The notes below the pieces were generated by a model, which searched no databases, had not been told where the DNA came from, and saw only the letters and a list, made by a program, of their open reading frames with translations. A DNA stretch of 64,000 bases, taken from positions 16,554,001 to 16,618,000 of the forward strand of contig CM046304.1 of the NCBI GenBank assembly GCA_025267735.1, written 5' to 3'. A program made the position numbers and the translations under genes. Every line of letters starts with the position of its first letter. Position 1 is the first letter of the stretch. This DNA is from Mactra quadrangularis. Lineage: Eukaryota; Mollusca; Bivalvia; Venerida; Mactridae. Positions 1 through 11,900 of the stretch are shown one piece after another.

Positions 1-675
1 ATTGTTATTTAATCAATATTCATATTATTCAATCAAAATTCATGTTATTATTACTAAATATTCATAAAATAAAGTCAACATACAATATAATCTCATTAAT
101 AATTATGTCATGTAATAATTATATTCAAAAATCTCATCAATATTCATATTCTAATATGATAATAAATTTCATGAATATTCATTTATAATCCTATTTGTAT
201 GACTATTCAATAATAATTTTATAAAATTACTTATTATGATCTTTACAATATTGATGTCATGTTTATAATTTGAAATTCATGTTAATCATCACAAATGAAA
301 TGAAAAATAAAATCAAACATAAACATAAATTATATTTTTGGAAAAAAGTATGGGTTTAAGTTCAAAGATATTGCAGTTTGACTTTTCATTAAAAAAACGA
401 TATTCAAATTAAGTTAAACATTAAAATGCAACATAAACTTTAAAACTAACTTTCCAATAACAATATCGCAAAGTCTATAATTTCTGAAACATTTTCTATT
501 TAACTACATGTTTAATTATGTTTGTATTTTAAAATGATATAATTATGTAAATAATTTAATAATGTATGCAAATGACATACATTTAAGTATATATGCAAAT
601 AATATAATTCATGCAAATGATATAATAAACAATAAGTCATGCAGATTATCAATAATAGTTTTCATTGGTAAATGT

Positions 676-912
676 AATTCAACTGTCAGTGATGCACACA
701 TTAACCCCACTTGTTTGAATATTCAATACTTGTCCAATAATCTCCATACATGAATACGAATATCCATGCTAATTTAAATACTACCGGTAGATATTTGTTC
801 AATAACCCCTGTACATATATACAGATTTCTATTTGTATCAATAGTGAGTACAGAAGTACCATAACAAGTATTAAAATCAGCAGGGTGAATATATATACCA
901 CTGACAGTTCAG
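676..912. mobile_element. MITE with about 45-bp diverged TIRs (TTCAACTGTCAGTG family)
   Basis: The left end reads TTCAACTGTCAGTGATGCAC followed by ATTAACCCC. The right end, reversed, gives CTGTCAGTGGTATATATATTC then ACCCTGCTGATTTTAATACTT. A second copy is at 55346-55528 and a half copy at 1339-1395. Confidence 0.6.
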
Positions 913-1858
913 TAGGGTAAATATACGCTCCACTGTTTTTGAATAGAATATACCAACATATATGTATAATGGCTTATAATGAATAAACATTAGAGAAAAT
1001 ATATAATGCCAACTACGAGATAAATATCAGATAGATTTAAAGACTTCATAGAAAAAATATAGACAAATATTTATACATGAGGGTAGAAAACACACAAAGA
1101 ACTATAAACATACAGTACATGTATAGAGTCTACATACGGATAGAAACAGAAAAACCAGAATAGGATAGGAGATAGATTATGGATCACAAATTTTATGATT
1201 GTCTGAGTTGATGGGGGTCACTGAATGTTTTCCTATGGAGAAGACAGACTAAAGGGTCTATCACATAAATCAGCATCATCATTGTATATATATCGCATGT
1301 GGCCTCTGTTCAGAACATGTAAATATTGATCAATTTTATTCAACTGTCAGTGGTGCATACATTAACCTTGCTGATTTAAATATTCACCAGTGGTTTTATG
1401 TATGAACACTTGACTGTTTACTTAAAGATAGATTTATATTTGCAAAACACACTTATCAAATCAGGTAAATGAATTTAATAAGTGCTGAATTCATATAAAA
1501 AGAATGACTGAAATATTTGTGATTATTATGTGTGTTGTTTAAAGATGAATTTCAAGAAAGAATATAAAGTACTGAAAAAAATTATGTCATAAGTTTGTCT
1601 ATCACTAGCTGAGCAATCATTTCAAAATCTTCATTCCAAATTTAATAATTTGACCACAAATGTCTTCACCAAACAATATCAATCTTAAATTGCTGAAGAA
1701 TCCTAAAAATTTCATAATTATTATTACTTAACCAAGCAACTTGTATGATGTATCATTTTGACTAGTCAGCAAAAAAAACCAGTCTACATTATTCTTTATT
1801 TGCATAAGTTAGGACAAGTTTACCACTGGCCCATCAATTTGTTAGAGTTCAATATAAA

Positions 1859-2025
1859 TACAGTAATTTTTCGATATTAAAACCAATTTTGTTATTTCAA
1901 AATCATGTGATTTTTGACAATTAATAAGACACAAATGCTTAATTTGTGAACAAAAGGGTCTCTCTAAAAAGACCGCTTCACTATTAAGACCTTTTGCTGG
2001 TCTTAATAGTGGAACTTTACTGTAC
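1859..2025. mobile_element. MITE, family CAGTAAAGTTCCGCTATTAAGACC
   Basis: The terminal ACAGTAAAGTTCCACTATTAA appears inverted at the right end; the left end is diverged. The interior TTGTTATTTCAAAATCA and GATTTTTGACAATTA is shared with the copy at 12706-12873. A fragment also lies near 4409-4440. Confidence 0.7.
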
Positions 2026-2449
2026 ATCAGTCTAAGACTAGACGTTGATTTAAACAAATCAGCTTTTTGACAACAAAAAAGTAAAAAGTTTTTCTTGAAA
2101 TAAAATAAAGAAATAACCTTCCACCACAGAAGTCTACAAATCAACTATGACCACAATACATGCATAAAATATTTATAAATTGAAGCAATGATTCAATACC
2201 ATAAGACCAGAACATCATGCACCAAATACCTTTCACCTAAGCATACACCGACCATTACTCTCACCAATTTATGTATGCAATTACAGAAGTGCATACAATG
2301 TTTGAATAATTAAATCAAGGATCGTTCGAAACTTAACTTGGGAAAGAATTTATAGAGCCAGTCCAGTCTGCATATTCTAACCTGCCTCTATTTAATGGCT
2401 GCTAAACTTTTCATTTTGAACTTGGACTTGTCTTTAATGAACTGCTAAA

Positions 2450-2762
2450 ACAAGTTCATTATTAATTATATAATAATAAATGTGGGCATTATCTTCCTTA
2501 ACAGACAATTGACTCCTCCAAGAAAAGGGTAAGACAAGTTCATTATTAAATAAGATCATAATCTTCCTAAACAAACAATGGACTGCTCCAAGTACAGGGT
2601 ATGACAAGTTCATTATTAAATTTCATCATGATCTCCCTAAGCAGACAATTGACTGCTCCAAGCAGAGGTTAAGAAAAGTTCATTATTAAATAAGATCATG
2701 AACTCTCTAAAGATAAAATGGACTGCTCCAAACAGAGGGTAAGAAAAGTCCATAATTAAAAT
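2450..2762. repeat. 70-bp tandem repeat, about 4-5 copies
   Basis: AAGACAAGTTCATTATTAAA recurs at 2531, 2601, 2671 and 2741, with ACTGCTCCAA preceding each one. The first copy carries an insertion. Confidence 0.8.
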
Positions 2763-3334
2763 TTCGGCAAATTAAGGGTAAAATATCATAGTTATGATAT
2801 TGGGACAAAGAGTGATCACAAAACTTCACAGCAGAAAGCATTGATCTACATAGTTGCAGTGAAGTGTTATATTATATGTTTACCCAAAACTACATGTAAA
2901 CTTTCTCTCTGGACAATTGCTGACCATGATGTAAGTACTGAAATGCAAGAAGTAACAAAACTACATCATATAGAAAGGTAGGGCAACAACATAATTACTT
3001 TCCATTGAAAAGCCAATGCATTGCAATTTGATTTTTTTCTTATCCAATTTTTTTTCCATTTGATAAATTAGCATTCTTTACTCAAAAGCTGAAAGGTGCA
3101 CTAAGACTTGTACTGTTGCAACTTAAATAGACACATTAAAAGATTGTTATGAATTGGAAGTCAAAGGTCCCCATAATCACAATCAAATCGGCTTTTCTGG
3201 CAATCAGCTTGTGAAGAAGGGAACAGAATGATGCAGCATAAATTGAAAGAAGAAAAAATTGATATAATTGCTGGCATTAGAAAGTGCAATAGTAGAAATA
3301 ATTTGTAGCTTCTGTGGTGTTTGGCTTACAAACA

Positions 3335-3405
3335 AATTGTGGGCTTAGGGCAAAATGGTCTTAACTTAAGTTAAAAAAATTGTGAGTTACGATCCTTTTG
3401 CACTA
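3335..3405. repeat. Fold-back MITE, GGGCTTAGCGCAAAAC family
   Basis: TGTGGGCTTAGGGCAAAATGG is followed by an inverted GATCCTTTTGCACTAAGTAC. Better copies are at 22428-22517 and 34000-34078; a half copy is near 5310-5360. Confidence 0.5.
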
Positions 3406-3924
3406 AGTACGCGAAATGCATTAAAAATTAAAAGTTCAGAAATATTATTAAAAAAAGTAACATTCTGTGCAGAACAAATTATTCTGCATATTATTGCTGA
3501 AAAGTATGCAATAAATATTAAATCCTGTTGTTCTGCATACGCACATTTTTTTAAAATTTAAACTTTATTCAACACGGGTACATCCGTTTCAAATAAAGTT
3601 TTTCTGGTGGAAAAAACCGTCATTTTGAGAATCAAATCAAACCAGTCTTAGACTGATAGGTTTACGATCTTATGTGTACTAGTGAACAGCTGAGAGCATA
3701 AATATACAGAAAGAAAGTGCAATTAGTAGTGAAATGGTTGGATGTGTCCAAAAAATAGATGTAAAACGTTAAATGAGTTCACAAATCACAGGCTTTAAGT
3801 GCATTTGGTTGCCATTGCCAATGGGTTGTGCATTTATATTAAGTCCTACATACATGTATTTTCTATTGCTCTAAGCTAAGACATCATTTCAAAATCTTTA
3901 GTAGCCAATAAGAAAATTTGGTCA

Positions 3925-4290
3925 ACATTGGCAATTTGGTGCGTGATATTTTGGAAGCCCACAGATTTATATATTTCCCATCAATCAGTACACCGCAACC
4001 ATTCTTTTATGAATAATCTTGGAAGGATTTGTGGGGGTCCACCCATGATACTAGGTTTTTACTACCTATGCGAGGTAACGCAGAATAATGTGACTATATA
4101 TATTGTTCAGTGGATATCATTTAATCGTGCTTTTCACATTTATGGACAAAAAAACAAGAAATTTATCATGTATATGGTTACTTTAACTCCTGTTAAAGTA
4201 TTTTGTTTGAGCATGAGACACAAGGGTTATTAGTTCCAAAATGGTGTCTAAATATGTCCAAGGTTATTCATAGTGAATGGCTGAGGAGTT
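3925..4290. mobile_element. Degenerate partial copy of the palindromic MITE family
   Basis: GGTGTCTAAATATGTCCAAGG then TTATTCATAGTGAATGGCTG and AGGAGTTCCAAATG match one arm of 21006-21342. The left part (CGCAACCATTC, GAATAATCTTGG) is loosely related. Similar fragments are at 31130-31200 and 60700-60835. Confidence 0.5.
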
Positions 4291-5585
4291 CCAAATGGGG
4301 GTGATCATTGTCATCATAGCTTTGTTTAGGGAGTAAACAAGTAAGAAAGTGTGTGAATATAAACGCAGTGTAGATGATTAAATATATAAGAAATTTGAGT
4401 ACAACAGAGTTCCACTATTAGGACCATCAAAATGAAGGGGCATTTTTCTTCTTAAATAAAACATTTCAGACTTAAATTATTAAAAATTGCATGATTTTTA
4501 GCAAGATGGTGTTAGATGGAACTCTATTGTATTCAAGGCTGCTTGTTTCAACTCATACATTTTATCAATATTCATTTTATTGTGAAAGATGAAAGGATGG
4601 TATTTTATCCTTTCTTCAGTCTTCAGCTTTTTTAAAGCATTTCTTTCAAATTTGTCAGTAAAAACATGTATTTTTTCCTTTTTAACATGTTTGGTTAGCT
4701 TAGATGCAGAGCATCCAACTGCCAATGCATGGGTTCTGGGTTTGATTCCTTGGCTAGATCTACGTACATGTCAAAGCATTTACTATGGACATTTTCTTGC
4801 ATACCTTTGTAGGTAGTTTAGCAGATGTCACCCATGGTTGTGTTGCAGGTATGTGCTTAACATTTCATTTTAAAGATTGGACCAAGAGAGCTCAGTCTGT
4901 CCAGGGAACAGTGTGAGATGCCTGACTGCCATGAGCCGGCAAGGCCTATTTGTCACAAAGTTAGACTGGTAATCATTGGATAGCCAGCTTTGTGCATTAA
5001 AATATTAGCTACATAACTTAATTGAATAACTAATGCACTTTAACACTATTATGATACAATTTTTAGAAATATTGATAGGAAAAGGCAGTGCTGTTTTATT
5101 AGTACTTTTGTGGGCTAATATAATTATACAAAAATGTGAAAAGTGCAAAACTATACTAATTTTAATCGAAAAATTGAATACATGGGGAATAGAATAACAT
5201 GGGTAAATTCATTGAAAATATTTCATTCCTAAAAAAATAAGCAGATATACACACAGTGGAACTTGTCTACAATGACCACCTATGGAAAAACTGAAAAGTG
5301 GTATTTCGTGGGTGAAGCCCAAAACGGAGTTACATTGAGTTATGACCATTTTGCGCTAGACCCTAGATTTGTTCACAGGTCATATAAACAATACTTAAAA
5401 CAACCAAACATAGTTTTTTATTGTGACAATATTTAAAGATTATTATTATTATTATTGATTAATTATTTAACAATTTTACTACGCCCTTGATGCATTTTCT
5501 AATTGTATGCTTCATTCTTCTAATTTTATTAACTAATAGGTACTAAGTTTGTAATTTAAACCAAATAAATATAATTATACTAAGA

Positions 5586-5591
5586 TTTATT
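5586..5591 (-). promoter_or_regulatory. Candidate polyadenylation signal (AATAAA)
   Basis: AATAAA on the minus strand about 265 bases after the stop codon; further copies lie at 5524-5529 and 5416-5421. This would give a 3' UTR of about 290 bases. Confidence 0.4.
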
Positions 5592-5854
5592 ATTTTGGCT
5601 AGTTTAACTGACAAGGGATTCGAAAGTAAATTGAGGGCAAGTTTAAAATACTGTTTTCTAATATTGTAATTTAATTCTCTGACGGTAATGTAATGTATGT
5701 TCTTAAAACAAGCAGCCTTTCATGTATACTTTTAATACTATGATAGAATTATGATGAAGAATGGAAGACATGTGTACATGACAGTAAACAGAGAAAGTGA
5801 AAGTAAAAAACAATACACAGTAGAAGAAATAAAAGACGACACACACCTAAAAAG

Positions 5855-5959
5855 CTAAGTTGAAAACCGTACGAAAGGTTTACTGTCCCGAAACTCTGAG
5901 TACTCTTGCTGCTTAGGAGATAGAAACGGTGAGGGTGGCCCATGCCTGATAACCCCAGC
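5855..5959 (-). CDS. Exon 20, terminal coding exon
   Basis: 105 nt: acceptor CATATTTTTCTAG, phase-0 entry matching exon 19, then 34 codons and TAG at 5855-5857. Reads AGVIRHGPPSPFLSPKQQEY and SEFRDSKPFVRFST. It is locally GC-richer than its surroundings, as the other exons are. It lies 6.4 kb from exon 19, so a further phase-0 exon in between cannot be excluded. No CaaX at the end. Confidence 0.75.
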   Translation of the reverse strand, partial: AGVIRHGPPSPFLSPKQQEYSEFRDSKPFVRFST

Positions 5960-8900
5960 CTAGAAAAATATGACAGTGTATGTGTTGGTGAATTTTTGTA
6001 ACAAAAAATGCGTACAAGAATAATTAATTTATCAATATTAAATACTAAGCAAAACACAAAATATATTCAATATTCAAACAATACAGGCTTATGTTTTTTT
6101 ATGTTAAAGACAACAGCCATGCATATCACACTGTCACACCAGTGTAAGATGTTTCAAAGTTACACAAACTGTACTAAACATGTAGCCAGTTCAATTACCC
6201 GAAACGTTCCAAAACGTTCTGTAATGATACATTCGCTCCCCGGCCATTCGCTGTGAATGATCTTGGACATATTTAGACTCTATTTTGAAACTACCGGTGT
6301 TGAAGTAAATAAATATACGATCGTTTAGGCAATGAGTGATGTTTCAATTTTAGTCCGTAAATTTTGAAACATTACTCATTGCCTTAACGATCGTATATTT
6401 GTTTGTTAAATTAGATTATTCGCAGCGAATGGCCGAGGAGTTCCGAATGTATCGTTACTGAAGGTTTTGGAACGTTTAGGGTAATTGAACATGCTAATGG
6501 TCAATCTACAAACAAACACAAACTCTGAGAGTTGAAACAAATCTATACTGACAAGAAAATTACGTAAGTATAATCAATGATCCTATATAAACATAGGGTA
6601 CTTGGTTTAATAAAGCCTTAGAATATCAAGATCAGACATAGGTCATTTTTATGATGCCTTAACATTGAGATAGTCTCAATAAGACAAAACTAAGATAAAT
6701 TTGACTTAAAGATGCAATAGAGGCAAAAACTACCATACATTTAGCTAGAAATTATTCAATTTTGTCAAGAAATAATTCTAAGCATTGCTCAAAATTATAG
6801 TTTTGAGTCACTATCATCCATGTATCAACAGTTTTAAACTAATTGTTGCCAAGGCAACAGAACACAAGATTTGTTTCAAAACTCAACAATAGCCTAATTT
6901 TAAGCAACAACAAAATGCACCATTAACCATCACCAGAAATATTGTTTTTATTAACAAACAGTTTTATGTACATCAAAGGGAGGTAACTCAATAAGGTATA
7001 GAGCAAAGTATTTTACTTTAAAGAGTTGCCTCTCTTAGGTATATGAATCTTATTAGAAACTGTATAAAAATTCAGATTTTTTCAGAAGTTTTCAGATATT
7101 TATTAGATATATCATTATAAACTAAGGAAGAATCATGTGAACCAATTTTGCTTATCAAGCGATTTTAAGGCAGGAAATATTATGTATGACACTTAATACA
7201 TGTAAGTTGTTTAAAGATAACATTATTAAACTCATTATTCTATGCATGCATGATTTTGACTATTTAGTTATTTCAGTTGCTCAATAAGGAGCACACGGGC
7301 TTGCCTAACTCTGTTATCATTAAAAATAATATTGTTATCATCAATATTATCATATTATCATCATTATCAGTTATCATTTACATTATTATCATTATTACCA
7401 TAACAGGGCTCGACATTAAGGGTCGTCTAATTGCCCCTGACAACCTAAAATTTGGGTTAGGTCAACTTGTTACTGCTACTAAACACTTGGTTTGGGCAAG
7501 TCAACATATAGCTGGTTGTCAAACCAGGCAATCATGTTTAAAAATCAATGTCAAGCCCTGCATGACTAACATTGCAATAAGTCTTCAACATTATACATGT
7601 ACATGTATTACAAGACAGAAGAAAGGCCTATCAGCACAAAGGACCATATACATCTACTGTTATATAAGCAACAAACACGATTAGCAGCACATAGAGTCAA
7701 TTATAATATTTATACATTATCATACAGTATTCCTCTATATTTGTGGTGATGGTGAGTTGGAATTCGTAAGAAGATACGACAAGAAGCTATTGTGCTTGGC
7801 CTAAAAATCCAGAGTAAACAAATAATAATATCAAGTACTTTTGTGCTTGGCCTAAAAATCCAGAGTAAACAAATAATAATATCAAGTACTTAAGTACAAT
7901 GTACTTGACTTAAACAATTTATTTAATGAGAGCAGTCTCCTGGCACAGCACTCGGACAGCGAGCTCAACTTTTTAGGGAGCTTGTATAAACAAAATCAAT
8001 CCATGATATGTAATCCCATTGAGCCAAGTGAAAATATTTACTATGTAAAAGTCAAATTGAAAATATGCAATAATCTAATATAATATAGATAAATAGCATT
8101 TAATAGGATTGCCTGCAAGACTGTAGTAAGTTCATTGCATTAAAGAGCGAGGTTACAACAGTCTTGCAGGCAACCCTCGATACAGTCTTACTGCAAAACT
8201 AGCAATCAAAACTAATTATGAATAGTGTTGTACAATGAAATCAGATATACTTGTTCAAACAAATTGCAGAGACCTTTCAACATATCAAAGGGCCATAGCT
8301 CTGCTTTACTATGCCTGGCCAGTGCAATGTACACAACCACATATGACAAAATAGTACATTTTAAAACAACATTTTTGTAATTTTTCAATACCAAGCAACC
8401 ATATTGTCAAGATAAAAAATATAATAATACATGTATGAATACAAGGTAAATAATACAATCTAAAAATTAAAAAACCCAAAAATTACAATGGCTTCTGTCA
8501 GCACATTACTGCAATGGGACCTTTTATACTAGGTTAAATGCCTTGTCAACACAATTTTTTAGGGTATTTTATGGCAACCAGGGCACCTAATCTAGCTTTC
8601 CTGGACCCTTGTCTGTAACCAGTACTCACCTACCCTTCCACAATGCAGGAAACTTTTCCATATACATGTACCTTATCAATGGAGGAAATTTCGACTTTTT
8701 TGTCAAATTTTCAATGTAACGGTATTACCTCCCCAGGGGGGATTCAAACCATACCTTCTTCCTGACACTAGATTCAAAATCCAGGCACGCTACCAACAGT
8801 GCTGCCCACCTGGGTTCAATTGGACTTTAATACATATGAAAAACATGTTTTAGGTTATTTACAGTGGCCTTTCACCTAACTTCCTGGTCATTTCTTTACC

Positions 8901-11900
8901 AGTACTAGCTTATCCTTCTATGAGGAGATGACAACTTCTTCCTCCATAAAGAAAATTTGATATCAAACAAACTTTTTTGTAATAGTATTACCAGTCGGGC
9001 CAGAACTCAACCCAAATGGTATGACAATAAAATTTACTGCTCCATCAAAACATAACACTTTTGATACAAAGCTGGCAAATTGAAAATCCTTGGAATATCA
9101 AAAGATCAATATCAATTTAGCAAAATACTTATCTAGCCATACAAAACTAACATTGTTGTTAAAACAGTGGTGATAACAGTCAAAATTTGGCAGTGAAGAA
9201 AATAGATCATAGATTGAAATAGGGGTTTATATTTAGACAAATTTCAAAATGCAAGAACTAAACAAACTCTTATTCTAGAGTTCTGGGTTATATTAAAGGA
9301 CTAGTATCACCCATGTAAAATAAGGTTCTTAACTCACAACATTAAGTATATAAATCCTTCATAAAATAGTTTACCACTATTTTTTCATCATCTATTACAC
9401 AGCAAAAGTACTCAAAGCAGGCATAGTAAAGCAAATATTGTATAACAAATGTATAACACTTTATAAAAGTTGATATTTTCATATTTTTATATTTTTTACT
9501 AAATGTAGTATAAATTTATTTTTAAAAATATATTTGAAAATTTCAACTTTTACAATTCAAATTAGTTGTCAAATTAGTTATTGCATCTTCTAAATGTATC
9601 AGAACAAGCTGTGACAATGTTAAGCTGTATACATCTCAGTATTTGTGAGTACATTTCAATGGTTCAGGGCAAAATTAGTCTAATCATATATGAATAAAGC
9701 ATGATGTAGACTTGTTTTGCACTGACCTACTGATTTGTATTATAATTTTCATAACATAACAATTAAACAAGAGCTAAAACAAAAGACATTCTGCTTTCTT
9801 CTTCCAGTATGTGTCAACAATAAGGCAATAGCAAATAAAGTCACAGATTCTCGTCCCTGCTTGCACAGCAAAATTTGCTATGTCTGAATGTTTTTTTTTT
9901 GTTTTGAAAAAAGTGCGAAAAAACTCTTATTTAATGTTGATAAATGCCAGGTTAAGGTAATGTACTTGAACCAACAGGGTATTGAACCCAAAAACCCTGA
10001 ATTCTTAGTCAGCAGGGAACCAGCTGAGCTAACGGGGCAGACTAGTATATACATCTTGGTATTGAACCCATAACACTTGAATTTTTAGTCAGCAGGGAAC
10101 CAGCTGAGCTAACGGGGCAGACTAGTATATACATCTGGGTATTGAACCCATAACACCTGAATTCTTGGTCAGCAGGGAACCAGCTGAGCTAACGGGGCAG
10201 ACTAGTATATACATCTGGGTATTGAACCCATAACCCCTGAATTCTTGGTCAGCAGGGAACCAGCTGAGCTAACGGGGCAGACTAGTATATACATCTGGGT
10301 ATTGAACTCATAACCCCTGAATTCTTGGTCAGCAGGGAACCAGCTGAGCTAATGGGGCAGACTAGTATATACATCTGGGTATTGAACCCATAACCCCTGA
10401 ATTCTTGGTCAGCAGGGAACCAGCTGAGCTAACAGGGCAGACTAGTATATACAGAAAAGAATGAACTATTCAATGTCACAATGTGTAAACAGAAACAAAC
10501 ATTGAAAATAACCAATAATTTAACATATAAATATTTACATGCAAAATATCATGCTAATTTAAAAAATATTTCTTTTTATAAAACAATTTCTTTACCAAAA
10601 CAGTGATTACTGGAAAATTATAACCTATAACAACAAAGATGTATAATTATCCCTTTTACATTTTGCACAAAAGATCTAACGTAATTATAAAGTACTATAC
10701 TTGCCTAATATTCATATTTGACATTACAAATGTGAGGAAAATTGACATTATTGTCAAATTTTCATGGAAGGGTATAACCTCCCTGGGTGGGATTCGAACC
10801 CGTACGCCCACGAGATTCCAAATCTTGCCACGCTACCAACTACGCTATCGACCTGGGTAGGGTCAACTTGAAATTGATATTGTTACTTATAAGCTTTTAG
10901 CTCTCTAAAAACATGTATCCTTTGAGGAACATAATAGAATTTAAAGTTGTTCTGGGCTCCCCAAACACAATAGAAATGAAATATTTACACTAATTGACAG
11001 TAGACTTACAATATTACACTAGTTTGTATAAAATCAAGGGAGTTAACTCTGTATATTAGACTGTAGCACACTTTAAATAAGTTTATGATGATTTATCTCC
11101 CTTTAGTAAGTATTGGAGCTAGGGAAACTTAAGTATTTCCATTCATTTTGTCTACTAAGAATTTTACAGTTGAAATCAAGGGAACTTATGCAGTTATGTT
11201 TTTGAATCAAGTATTTCCTCCAAGGAAAGAAAAACATAAATGAATAAAAAACTCAATGAAATTTGAACTTGACATAAAATAATTTATCAAAACCTCAAAC
11301 TACAGAAACTATATACTGGTAATCGATTAAAGTGCCTTTCATAGCAGACAATCAAATTGCTATTTAAAGGTTATTGCCAATTTGTGGATTAAACATCAAA
11401 AAAGAATTGATATAATCAAAGATAAATTTGTTTTGGCTAGTAACCCCAAACAAAAAAAGAAAATTTTCATATTCTGTTAAAAAGAAAAGAAAATTTTCTT
11501 TAAAAATGATACTGACAACAGATGCAAGCAAAACATTTTGTGTAATACAAATGTAATTTACAATTGGAAAATCAAAAAACTAAAATTTTACATAATTTTA
11601 CATAAATAAAAAAACAAAAATGCATATGACAGTGCTGTACATGTAACAAGACTTGACATTTCAACTTGTATATAATATAGTTTGCTTCATATTCATGCAA
11701 CAATAGAGGCTAATCACCTGTATGTACAATATATGTCAATATTTATCATATACGATAATATGACCACCCTATAAACATAATCATCAAAATTTTTATGCAG
11801 TTACATGATAATCTAGTATAGAATATTTTTATGTTATTATGTTATATTTATGTTTTCAATACTATAAGTGTTTAAATAAGTGATTTAATGGCAACAACAT

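Larger units (their letters stand above)
1..5500. other. Downstream intergenic sequence, repeat-rich
   Basis: No exon-like block recognised on either strand. The first 250 bases are a degenerate ATTCAT-rich run. The rest holds two TIR elements, a 70-bp tandem array and half copies of palindromic elements listed separately. Short open frames here overlap those repeats. Confidence 0.6.

Noticed and set aside
9961..10453. CRISPR-like regular repeats
   Set aside because: The 80-bp units are contiguous and nearly identical throughout with no unique spacers, and the sequence is clearly from a eukaryotic intron.
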